Of a stretch of 64,000 nucleotides of DNA, positions 14,601 to 26,905 are shown piece after piece (position 1 is the first letter of the stretch; each line of letters begins with the position of its first letter). The notes beneath the pieces were generated by a model, which searched no databases, had not been told where the DNA came from, and saw only the letters and a program-made list of their open reading frames with translations. The position numbers and the translations under genes were made by a program. The DNA comes from Apostichopus japonicus (taxonomy: Eukaryota; Echinodermata; Holothuroidea; Aspidochirotida; Stichopodidae), in NCBI RefSeq assembly GCF_037975245.1, contig NC_092569.1:24659168-24723167 (forward strand), given 5' to 3'.

Positions 14601-15502
14601 AAAGCCTGTCTCATCCAGTATGACTTCACAATACAAAAAATTTATATAAAAGATCAGAATCTATCTGAAAATGTTTTTTTTTTATCTTTGGAACAGATTA
14701 TTAAAACTTCAAAGATTGAAGAAATCATATTGATTGTTGTTCGTGAATGGATTTTGTAAGGTGATATCTTAAGAAGTCAAACGAGGGCATTTCTTGAAGC
14801 GAAAGGTGTAAATATGGTTCTGTATTCAACGTCTTATACCTCTATGGACGTGCATGTAACCCTACACAAGATAATCGTATGTGTTAATTGTCAGATTGAA
14901 TAGACCGGCCTAGGGGGACTATTTACATTCACTCCCCCCTTCTCCTTTAGGGGACCAGGGAAAGGTCAATATTTTGATTGGTCAAATATGCCCTCTCTCT
15001 TTTTCAGCAGAGTCAACATCACACTGGCACAATGCAGTAGCTAAAGATTGACTTTTCATCTCTAGAAAAGCGAATTCTTTTTGCTATAATAATTTTGCCC
15101 GAGGTGATGTTATTGGATTTTTTTTTTGGCCAGCATAATCACATCTCCACAGTAGGTATAGGTGTACACTGCGGTTATCAAAACAATTTCCTAAAATAGT
15201 CAGCTGAAAAAAAGGTGAGAAAATCATTTTCAATATATACCAATGCAATGTAGCCTATACGTCTTTCATCTTATTAAAATATTCCTTATATTCTCTTCAA
15301 TAGGGAGGGGAGAACTTGAGCGAGGGGTGGGATTAGGAGTTGAAAACCTGTAGCTAAGGTATCCCTATATACATATAGACTTGTACCACAACAATGCGTG
15401 TCTTGTGAAATTTCAAACAAAAGCTCACTCTAATCGTTCGCAATTTATCATAGTTTAATAATTTACTTGGTTGAAATGTAACAGTTCTGCTATGGGGGGT
15501 GG
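14601..15502. other. No gene seen
   Basis: Intergenic AT-rich DNA with T runs; nothing recognised. Confidence 0.5.
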
Positions 15503-15510
15503 GGTGGTGG

Positions 15511-16196
15511 CAGGCGCGGCGGAACGGGAAAATTATTGGGGGGGCTTATGTGTGGAGACTATCTAAGCGGAGGGCCACCATCAGTTGGCGCGGAGCGTAC
15601 AAGAAAATTTTGGGTTTTTCAAACCCCCAGATGGCCGGAAACGGCACTTCCCGAGTGTTTAATGCTGCGAATACCCGGCCCTAAAATATGGGTCTCAAGC
15701 CTACAATTTCTCAGATTGCACGTAAAAATCTGTAAAAACATTGTAATTTGTATATTCGATGGTGTTTTAAGAGAGTAGCTATTACTCGTAGTGTACTCGC
15801 AAAGACGTTTTTGAGTGTAGTAAGGGGATGTTGGAGAACTGGCTGAAATGTGGCAAGTCATTGGCCTAGGACGAAGTTGTGTTGCGCTTACCGGTACTCA
15901 CACTCACTGCTTCCACTTTTCACGGGGCGTGAAGACGCGGTTGGGGTGACAATGTGGTCTATAGCCAGGGGACGGGCCGAGGGTCCCCCCAGCATTTACT
16001 AAAATTGTTACACCTATATAGTATACGTGTGCATCGGACAGATCGACAAGTATGCATTGAAAAATGGGCAGATGCACGTTGTCGGAGCCATGGTAAATAT
16101 TGGGGGCGGGGGGGGGCTTATCATGCATTTTCCCCCTCAACTTTTTCATTGGGGGGGCTGAGCCCCAAAGCCCCCCCCCCGGTTCCGCCGCCACTG
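15511..16196. mobile_element. hAT-like non-autonomous element, 686 bp
   Basis: Left end CAGGCGCGGCGGAACGGG and right end reading inward CAGTGGCGGCGGAACCGG: imperfect terminal inverted repeats of the hAT CAGtGGCGG type, with runs of G next to each end. The flanks 15503-15510 and 16197-16204 are both GGTGGTGG, a matching 8-bp target duplication. Short overlapping frames inside have no recognisable domain. Confidence 0.78.
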
Positions 16197-16204
16197 GGTG
16201 GTGG

Positions 16205-19200
16205 GAGAGGGGGGTGGAGAAAGTTTTAACTACCATTGGTTGGATATATAAGCCACAGGGAGTCATGGAAGGTCACGTACTTCTTCTTCTGAAATTTAGC
16301 CCTCAAAAGTTAGCTGCAAACATGATTTTGCTCAAGTTAATGGGCATAGCAGTACAAAATCTTAACGCGCTTTTATTGATGTTTCTTATGCATCACCGCC
16401 GGTTATTTTGGTAGTAACTTCAGTATCTACCGATACTTATCTTCCGAGAACTACTTAATCCACTATTGTAGTCATATATATTTAATGGCCATTTTGCATA
16501 GAGATATTTGTCCAACTAGGATGTACAAGGCAGAGGCGGCGGAAGGTGTTTTGTCTGAGGAGAAGGAGGAGGAGAATGAGAAGGAGGAAAAGAAGGCATT
16601 AATTTCGAGAGGCAGTGGGGCATCTCAATCCCTCCTGAGGTAATGGAGCCTTTGATGTGCATGCATGCTGTACCACAAGTTCCAGTATTTGAATGTTATT
16701 CAATACAATTGCACCTTTTATGATACGAAAGAGCACTTCTTAATTTTTAAATTTGAAAAAGTTACAATTTAATTACAAAAGAAAAGGGTACTCCTCTTCG
16801 AAAATGAAAGGCATTCATATATCACTTTCAACATTTTGACAACACTGGACGGGAACAGCACGTGCCCCACAACCCCCCCCCCCCCCCCACCGTACCCTGT
16901 GTGGCCCGCCTCGTCTCAACCACAAGACACGGTAATACTTTAATGGCAATGCTGGTGTACGTCCATCAATGTGACGCACTCTCAACATGTAAGTATATTA
17001 CTCTGTCAGGGTATCACACTTCATATGGTCTCATCAGCTGGTTCTTGAAATTTGATTTGATTTTGAAAACAAGGCATGATCGTAATGTGTGCTCCATAAT
17101 TTGCCACAATACAACAATATTAATGCTCATGGGATATTTATATAGCGGGTCTTGTAAAATTAGGCTGAAATTCCTGTATATTACTGTTATTTTGTATTTT
17201 TCCTTGAACATATCATATACTAGTTGTGTCTCAGGAGGGGTCAAGTCGTAATAGTTTTTTCTGTTAGCGATCTTGTGTTTTTTTTTTAAATCAATATCCG
17301 GCAGGTAATTTCTTTTTTTTTATCCTTTTTCTCAAAGGACAGACCGATGTTTCCATCAGTCAAGCGATTAAGAACTGCTTGGAACGGCACCGATACCTCC
17401 AGGGGTCATTTTCATCACCTTTTATCGAGGAGAGCAACTGGAAACAAAATTATGTGGATCAATGTAGCATGTTAGAACTCTTGAGTATTGTTGAATTTCG
17501 CAGAACTAGTCCATTTTCAACGACTACACATGCATTGCACGACCATTAGTAGCATTCTAACGTCAAATTGACTTGCAATCTGAATCTTGTTCTCGGGCTG
17601 TCAAAACCAAACATGAAAACAAAAAAACTCTCTTGATTTTCGCTTTACTGTATTATTATCATTATCCAGCATTAAGATAATGCTTTGTCTACAAAATTAG
17701 AATAGGTGTATTATTTTGTGAAACCGACGGGCCAGAAGCTTTTCAACTTGATATGTATTAATCAAATAGTTCATTATACGTGTATAATGCCCTCAGTATA
17801 ATGGGATATATACGTAACGTGCTTTAATAAATATAGCATTAGCTTTGGAATGACCAACTGTCAACGTAAATTATTGGAAGTATTCGGCCTATGCTCTGTA
17901 GCACTCCCTTGAGAAGACATCATCAACTAAATGCATCATGTGTTCACCATCTTATATTTCGCTCATTATTGTTACCCTCGTCAATTGGTCCATCTTCCAA
18001 GTTCAAATTTCTTATTACAGTGGAAAAGTTTCATCCCAAGCGATTAACTATTTTATTAGCTCAAATTTAATTTGACTTTTAGTGTTCTCTGTTCATATCT
18101 CAGTCTTCGAATAAAAGCTCATTGACCTGTTTGTATAAGGACCAGAGTGTAACCATCCTGCGCTAGATTAGAAGAGGCAGCGAGATAAAGATTAATAGGT
18201 TTAAAGACAGTAACATATATATCATTCAAATAGGATGACGACTTGGTCAAGTCTAAACAAGACATCGCATCCTTCCCTGGAATCGGTAGGTGCAGTCGTG
18301 TCCTGCAAAAAATAATTAATCCATTGACTTGTTATATGCAGAGCTTCTCAACCGGGGGTCCATGTAGACCCCCAGGGAACGTCTTGTGGGTGAATCGAGA
18401 AGAAGGGGGGAGGATTGGGGGATGGCTTAAGAATAGGATAATCCTCTCTGAGGAGCAGACTCTTCAATAGTACTAGCAAGACCTGTACATTATGTACCGC
18501 CGGGCCGTGCTCCTATACACACTATGTTAGACAACAGCCTATATTATTTAGAGTACAGCCAACAACGTAAATAAATCTAGAGAACAATGTTGCCGAATTA
18601 GAATAGTAGACTACCCATTCGTTCCCTTTTGGCGTTCCATATGTATGAGCCACGAGAGTTGACGGAGTTACAGTAAAAGAAATCCGAACTGTCGAACAAA
18701 TATATATTTGACAAATTCGCAAGACATTCGTCCCTATTCTTTCAACTGTTCAATCTCAATACAGCTTAGAAGACGGTCATTGACTAAGAAGTGACCAAAG
18801 TAATGTCTAGATCTGTAGAGTGAATCGTAACAGATAAATAACATGACCATTGATCGAATCGTAATGTTCGTCGTTACAGTATAAGAGAGAAAGTGATTGG
18901 AAAATATATGGTACGTTTTATTTTTATGCAGAAATATTTATGGAGGGGGAATGAGGAAACAATTTTGTTTTCACCCAGGTGGGGAATCTGAGAATAATGG
19001 TTAATAAGCTAGGATACTCAATTTGTAATCTTTCCAAGGTCACAATTGCATAGATAGACATTTTCAATCTCATCTACCTGCAGCTCTTGTTGCATGCGGA
19101 AACTTTCTGTTTCAACCGGGAATTAAATCACCTTCAATCTTCCCGAATTATAGTTTATTTCATCCTTTTCAACATTCAAACAAAATGATGGCTGAGAAGA

Positions 19201-20212
19201 TGCCAAAGTAGACTGAATCACTTTAGCAGGTCTGGTTTAGGCCTGTTTTCGACAATGTGTCGGCGGATCACAAAAAGCCACTCTCACTTTATAAAGACAC
19301 ACCAAATTTATTGTCCCATATCACCATTCCACCTCCCCCCTCCCCCATGCCTCGACTCCCCGCTACCACAGCTGACAAACGTCAGCACGTAGCATGCCAC
19401 CTGCGGCCGGACAATATATACTGACGTTCTTCTCCTCTGAAATTCCCTTTAAGGGGACACAGATAATTTGTTACAAGATCAGACATTCACTGCCACCAAC
19501 TTAGAAATAAACTTGGAAAAGCTTTAGGGCACCCCCACCCCATGTGTCATCCCACGGGACATTAGGGTAGCAATGATGTCAATAATAGGGTGAATGGATG
19601 TCACACAGGGTGACACGTTTGTAAGAGAGGTAATAACATGTTGCAATTTATCTTTTCATCGTGTTTCTCGAACACGTTCTCTCTCAATGTTTTAGTTTCA
19701 GGCTGTTTTCTGAAACATTCAATATTACAGAACGTCTTAAATGACAAGATAAAACTTGATTTATTCCAATTTTGAAGGAATTCAAATGATCTGATTTCAA
19801 GTTTTGAACCAGTCTTTTTTTTTCTCTTTTTTTGTGTGGTATGCTCATCAATATCAGTCTCCTGTTGTCATTCGTTCCACGAAGAAAAGATTACATAGAA
19901 CAGGCATCAAATCCGTGCATCGATGGAAAACTATGTCACGAAAAATCGGCTCTTCGATTAAACGGTTCCCCCCTCCCACTGACGCGTGCCCTGTGCCTAG
20001 AACAGTCAGCAATCTTAATAACTGACATATGGTGATTAATGTATTAAGGTTTTCGGTTGAGAGGAAGAAAGTGACCAAAGTCATTTCGGGACAACAATGT
20101 CTAGTTCAAAATAAATATTTACAGAATGGTGCCATAAGTGAGGTGAAGCATCTGATCCTGTTATGTCATTAGGTAATTAGGTAACAGCCAAATTGGAACT
20201 AAGTATACCCAA
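16205..20212. other. No gene seen; C run and single hAT-like end
   Basis: Holds a purine tract (16553-16595), a 16-base C run (16873-16888) followed by the segment shared with 12207-12290, and at 18342 a lone hAT-like end, CAGAGCTTCTCAACCGGGGG, with no partner found. Confidence 0.45.
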
Positions 20213-20622
20213 GAAGCTGATACGTTTGTGTTACCACGAATGTTGTAAGGCATCACACATATGGGGCCCTGGGTACATCCAGGGAGCTGATGCAACATGG
20301 GATCTTAGTACACACATGTATATGATACGTTTGAGGGAACCACGCATGCTACCTTCCGGTAACAGCCGAATAGAATATTGGTACACATAAGTAAGTGATA
20401 CATTTGGGGTACCACGCATGTTACCTTCCGGTGAGAGCCAAATGGGGTCTTAGTACACACGGGTAGCTGATACGTTGGGGTACCACGCATACTACCTTCC
20501 GGTAACGGTCTAATGGGATCTTGGTACACACAGGTAGCTGATATGTTTGGGGTAACACGCATGCTAAATGGGATCTTGGTTCACTTAGAGAACTGATACG
20601 TTTGGGGTACCACGCATGCTAT
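20213..20622 (+). repeat. About 71-bp satellite, roughly six copies
   Basis: Unit of the form AGCTGATACGTTTGGGGTAC, CACGCATGCTACCTTCCGGT, AACAGCCAAATGGGATCTTG, GTACACAC. The outer copies are degenerate and the last lacks the middle part. Minus-strand frames reading CVVPQ across it are artefacts of the repeat. Confidence 0.88.
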
Positions 20623-23600
20623 GTTGATATTTTTACGACTTCCTTAACTGATTTTTACCCCAAAAGGACACATTCAGGTGCCACTTTGAGGTTTATCAAA
20701 AACCTTGGGGGAGGGGGGTGCACGTGCCTCCCGCATCTTCCGTCAGCCCGACTCTATCCTCTCTAAGTTAGCGGGCCCACAATGCTTCAGCACCATGTTG
20801 GCCTACCCGTCATCCAGGCACGTAGCCCCGGGGGAGGATACGTGACCTACCCCCCCCAAAAAAAAAAAAATTCTAGGTCAATAAAAAATGTAAGGTTGTA
20901 TACAAATAGAAAATGGAATACATATGTAGGAAAAAAGATGGACAAGTTTTTGGCATCTAAGCCCCCTGAGATAAGTTAAATTTCTCAAATGGTTCAGGGA
21001 TACCCTCTCCCACCAGCCAGACCCCTCCGCAAGACCGGGATCCTCCTGCGTTGACCCCCCCCCCCCCCACCTGTTACTATGGCTACGGGCCTGCCGTTAC
21101 TCCCTCTCCAATCAATGTTCTCTTTGAACCAAGCTTGCCGACAAATTAACTGAATGTGAGCTACTCTCAAGCAGCGATAGTTGTCCGTATACCTCTCGTG
21201 TTATCATCCAGAATAGCCTAAAATTGTTCTTTAAAAATTGAGGCCTTCGGTTTACGTTCCAGGATGATAAATGAAATATAAGCAAGTTTAATATGTTTTC
21301 ATCCGATCCTCATTGAATAATAAACTGTTCTAGAAATAGTTCATCACAAATAATTGATTCCTTTAAGTTTTACAAGGCGATGAAGATGATTAATCTTTGA
21401 CGATTGTACTTAAAACTATAAAGCATATTCATCCAGGAGAGATTTACAACATTATTTATAACGTCTCGATAACTTCTGCCAAAGATAAGAAACGATGTAA
21501 TCAATAAGAAATACACCACATACCCAAACACTTGGTAAGCAGTACTGTCTGGTTATGGGGGGGGGGGGGTTCATGTATTAAACTTACCAAAGTCCCAGTC
21601 GTTCGTATAATCAAAGAACATAAACACACAATTTTACTTAAAGGGGTTACAAAGTACAGACAGGCAGTTTGTAGAACGCCATATAAAATTTAAACCAACA
21701 TTTACATCTGATTAAAATTTACTGTATTGCATTGATGAGTTTGGGAATAGATATTGGAGTGATAGACATATGTTCCTTAATTTGGTGCCAATTTTTTTTA
21801 TTGACCAGTTGCCGTGGTGACAGAAACTGACCAATGACAATGCTGACGTTTTTATACCATTATGTGATGTATTTACTAGCCTTTATCTGTTAATCTCTTC
21901 ATTTAGGGGTGGGGGAGGGGTGTTTGGGGGGTGTTTGGGGTGTATGAAGTTGTAGAAGGGATCGTCACGGATTTATCGTCTATGGGTGACTAATAATAAT
22001 GATTGGTGTGATACAACCCAAACAAAGGTTGCGCATGTGAAAGGCAATTAGAATATGGCCAAACTGCTAAGACTCCATTGTATAGGCAAACAAACTTGGA
22101 TTGAAACTCAACAATCTAATGTCTTGAATTGCTTGCAGAGTCATACAATAAATCCGTTATGTACACGATGCGGCTATAATAAAAACAACCAAGTGGCTCA
22201 GGCTTATTTCACTGGCGTATAACTCCCGCGTAGTAGAACTTACAACTACCGACACACACATATACTTATATGGGTATGTGGTAAGTGCCACTTGACACCA
22301 TGCCAGTTTTCAATATGGGTATAGGTCTGACATATGAACCATTGTCTGTAACTGTTACAATATGACGTCTAAATTACCGATTATTCTTACCATGCCTTTC
22401 TAACACATTGCTTATAAATCCGCCACGTTCCCCTCTTCTACCTCCCCATTCCTACTGGTTCTCCAGCTTCCATTTGCGACAGAGATTGGAATCATTTTGG
22501 GACGGAAGGACGGATAGGAAAGAGACATAAGCCGCAACCCCACCCTCAACCCCACCCCCACCCCTCATAAATAGATCACAGAAAAGTAGGATTTTACAAG
22601 GCCCCCACGCACTTCGAGGGAGGGGGCCTTATCCAATAATGATCTCCCCGCAGGTGTAGTGCCTCCACAAGAGTCAATTTAAACGCCTGACTCTGCCCCC
22701 CCCCCCCAACGCCCCCATCCTCATACTAAACCTGTCTCGGGTTGGCTGATTGGTTGAGTAAACGTCACGCACGGTTCTGACAGGAAGGTAGCTATAAGCA
22801 TATCTGGATTGTGCATTACACTACTGTTGAAAGAGCAGAATTCTGCTTGAATTGTATTATTAGCGTAACTTTATACGTCATTCTTGAAAATGCACGCGCG
22901 TAAATAGCAAACATGTTGAGTTATGTCATATACAAACACCGATGCATAACATATCTTTAACTAAGCGAGTCTCTGCTATTTAGACTCGTTAAGAAATATC
23001 CATCATGTTTGCACTATTGCATGTAAAACAATTTTATAATTATAGGTTACCCACAAGTTTAACATCAATGCCATTTCTCATTATTTTTACAGGTTTACGA
23101 TCGAACCTATCACAAACGACTAAACGTAATTGCATTCCTTTCACAGGGAAGCATGATATATATTCGTGACGTCAAAATGAATACACCAATCAAAAACTCA
23201 TTGACCTTAGCAAAACTTTTAGATGGGCACCCTTTAGTCGGCAATGTAACTATTATAGCCGGAAATCGGCTATACTTATAGCAGATGTTCTAGTCTAAAC
23301 GCGGTCATTGAGTTTATCTGGATTAAACTGACATATGCTTGGAAATTTCCAAAGAGGAGAGATTTTCTGACAGTGGAAGAAGTATCGGAAAATGTTGTAA
23401 GCTGTAATCGAAATGGTTAACGCAGTTTACACGATCGCAACACCGTTTGCCCTATAACACTAGGATTCTGCGCTGTATTGTAATTCAATTTAATTATGGT
23501 CAACAAGATCGTTTTATACGCAATTCGTTATGCAAATTTACCAGTAAACATATGAATATTTATATCTGCACAGTGGATATCTATGTCGTTTCTCTGCCGT

Positions 23601-25494
23601 TCGGCTAAGTTCATGTGATCACATGTAATCCATAGGACTGATAATTTGGCATAACATCTTCATGAGCATACGGTTACATTCTCGGTGTATAAAGGGACCA
23701 AGGTTGAGAGTGGGTCAAGTTGTTTACTCTTTGTGTAAATGTTCTATCTAATCGGCTGACTTTTCAACAACAACAACAAGAAAGTAACTTTGTCGCATAC
23801 CCTGCAAACGAACGGACAAATTAACGTTACTAACCACATAGAGCTATGAGTATGAAAATATACGACTGTCATGGACGTCAATCCCAATTGAAAAAAGTGG
23901 GGTGGGGGGGGGGGTGGGAGGACATAAATGACTAAACATGGAGAAATCTGAAGGGGTGTGCGCGGAGCGAACACCGCAAGCGCCACGGCGCAAAACCTTT
24001 ATCGGGTGGGTCCAGGGGCCGCCTTAGGGCCCCTGATAGGGTCCAGTGAACTCACATCTAGAAATCATTTCTTCTGTATATGGTCCTTGAATTGATATGT
24101 CAGTCATAATTATATTTTAACAATTGTCATATCTGACAAGTGATTAGATATATCTATTTAACATCCGGTTGTAACTTTTTCATTCAAACTTGAAACTTAA
24201 GCAAATACGGAAACATTCTTAAACTTTGCACACATAAATGATTGACGCCTCTGACATCTGTGCATTATATACGTCACTTGTTTATCACATATGTCAATAA
24301 TGCCAGTACAACGTACATGTTGTCCTGCAGTCAATAAGGGCCATATTTTAATTAAGTCATCACGTTGAAGTGGAATGAAATACAGTTTTTTTTTTCGTTG
24401 GTGATTTTCTTTTTACCATTCGTTACTTGTTTTCCATGCATAAGTGAACACATAAAAGGTCCTATGTGCTGGGCCTATCGTGATTAAGGACATGGAAAGT
24501 TTCCGTGCAGGCTATATGTGACTAAAAGTAATATCATTAATTTCTAACTTTTCAAAACAAAAAGATACACAAAAAGAACACATAGATATTATATATTACT
24601 GAGCAACTAGCTTACATTTGGAGGGGAGACAGTTATAATAGTGTGTCTTATAGTCACGCAAGGTTATCTTATTTTGAGGAGAATCTAATGAGATTTGGTG
24701 AATTTGAAGAAATTGACAAATAGGTTAGTCAAACTAAATGGAGGTTTCTATAAGCGAGAGGGGAAGGAGAACAATTCGAGAAGAAAGTCTTACCTATACC
24801 CCCGACCCTCTCCCAACCCCCAGTAGCCTTCGTCAATCTTCTAGGACAAGTTTACAACTGTGGAGCTTGTAAGGAAGACTTTCTCTGCCGAATAGCACTT
24901 CTAGTAAAGTGGTCTATAGACCACTCTACTAGAAGTTATTGGTGTCATCATCTCATCCAAGTGTTTGTTGATCCTCATGAAGAATATGCAAATATGCGAT
25001 GAACTTTATTAACATCAAACACAGTAAGTAAGTAGCCTATACCCTTTTAAGATTTAGATAAACTTCTGTTGGACAGTAGAAATGGTCGGTTTGATCAAAT
25101 AGCTTTTGTTTGTATCGTCGTCGTATTTGCCTTAGCCTAATAAACACAAAGCATGTAACGGATAGACCTTACTGTATTATTTCTCTCAAGCAAAGAGAGA
25201 GAGAGAGGTGGAGGAAGATAAATGGACGGAGTAGAGGAGTAGCGTAAAGGACACCTCTTGTAAGGTACTACAGAGGACTGGCTAAAATAGGTAATTAAGA
25301 AACTAGACGTGTTACGTAATAAGTGTGTGTGTGTGGGGGGGGGGGTAGTAGGGGAGTAGAGGACCGAAATATTCTTTATGATTGTGATGGACGGGGGGGG
25401 GGGGGCAGTGGATTTCTACCATTCATCTAGATTTTAGTTAATATTCCCTGGATCCACGTCGAATGTGGTTCCATTATGCCTGGGAGCACTTCCA
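20623..25494. other. No gene seen; G/C runs and a GC-rich fragment
   Basis: Intergenic. G or C runs at 21557-21569, 22696-22707, 23904-23914 and 25393-25405. A GC-rich block at 23955-24050 (GGTGGGTCCAGGGGCCGCCT and following) resembles the interior of non-autonomous DNA elements, but no ends are found. A (GA)n patch lies near 25194-25208 and a GT tract near 25324. Confidence 0.4.
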
Positions 25495-25675
25495 TTTGCT
25501 TGTTTGTTTGTTTTATTCGCACTCAGATTGTTCAAAATACAAAAATATTACAAAGACATAATAGACAAAGGACGGAAATGAAAAGAACAAAAAGAGTAAC
25601 AGGAGCTAAACCCATTAGGCTGACAGAGCGTCGGCCCATTTACATTATGGTATAAGAGGACTTATTAGTGTCTAT
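25495..25675 (-). mobile_element. Possible LINE 3' UTR with an AAAC tail, minus strand
   Basis: On the minus strand, a U-rich 3'-UTR-like segment (GGGTTTAGCTCCTGTTACTC and a T-rich stretch) ends in GCGAATAAAACAAACAAAC. Short terminal AAAC repeats and this composition are typical of LINE tails. No coding part remains, so the assignment is tentative. Confidence 0.35.
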
Positions 25676-26509
25676 ATAGCCTTGGTTGCCACTTTACACG
25701 CCGCCACCATGAGCTTTATAGTGTAAAATAGCTTACCACCCCCCCCCCCCACCCTCTCTCTCTCCCTCTCTCTTTAAAAGAACCTCTGTACTTTTAATAT
25801 CATTTGACAAGCTGATCGCGCTCTTTCAAGAGCTTAGCATATCGATAGTAATCGGTTCTGGTCAGGTTATATTCTTCGTTCTGGTGTGTGTTTTGAGGCC
25901 ACTATAACCTATTCTTCATTCTATAGTACGATCGCAGCTAGTATTATTGAAAGCTCGCAAAGGGATTGAATAAAATATTTGTATACCAAATAGGATCTAC
26001 GTATGAGACTATTGTTTGGAACTAACTTTTCAAACTTTGGACATAAACTCACTCAAGTCAGGCGATTGCGAAGGTAAGTGTTTCCTGTTTAACGTTTAGC
26101 GAATAGTTTTTACGTTGCACCTACAACCGGTCTCGTATAACCGAGGTACGTACTTTCCTAACACCATGACGTATGGAAACGTAGCTACGTCGTTAGTGTC
26201 AACGTCATGACAACGTATAGTGATAACGCTTAGACATATATAGGGTGCAATTTCTAACACGTAAATTGTTTCAACGCATTTGTTTTTCTATAGTACGTAC
26301 CATGAGCAAGAAGTGTTAAATTGAAGGATTTTCTACCCAAACCGTCATAAATGTTAGCTGTAAATGCCAACACGTAGGCCTACTGTACGTGACAGAAATA
26401 TGCATTATTCGTTGCACATTTTACAGCCCCCCTGTATATGTATAGGGCTCAAGTAACCTAGTGTCTACACCTTATATGTAATATATAAGGCATTTATATA
26501 ATGTCATAA

Positions 26510-26905
26510 CTAAAACGATATTCTATGGCGCTTTACAATGAAAAAATAAAACATACAAAAGAACAAAAAACAGCAACAAGACAGAAAAGAGAAAAAGAGG
26601 ATTACTTAAAGGCCTCATTAAAGAGAACTGTCTTCAGAGCTTTTTTGAAAGAGAGAAATGTGGATTGATTAGCAACCGAAGACGGAGTCATTCCGCAGCC
26701 TGGCCCCAGTTACAGAAAATACACGGTTGCCAAACTGTTTTGTGCGGGTGGTGGGAACGTTTAAAGTAGTAGCAGATATACTTCTTATACGGTATGACGT
26801 AACACGCTTAGTAAACATCTTACACAAATTATCGGGGACCTGTTTATTAATACATTTATAAATCAGCTTAGCCAGTTTGATCCACCCTAAACTCTTCTAG
26901 TACTA
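26510..26905 (-). mobile_element. L2/CR1-type LINE 3' fragment, minus strand
   Basis: On the minus strand: SLGWIKLAKLIYKCINKQVP, then LCKMFTKRVTSYRIRSIS, VPTTRTKQFGNRVFSVTGAR and LRN; after a break, FLSFKKALKTVLFNEAFK and stop. This is the characteristic C-terminus (R-x2-LRS, FG-R-FS, LKT-LF-AF) of L2/CR1 reverse transcriptases. The 3' UTR ends with TTGTAAAGCGCCATAGAA near 26515, as in many L2-like elements. Frame-broken and 5'-truncated. Confidence 0.75.

Noticed and set aside
18342..18372. hAT element beginning CAGAGCTTCTCAACCGGGGG
   Set aside because: Only one end is recognisable; no inverted partner or target duplication found nearby.
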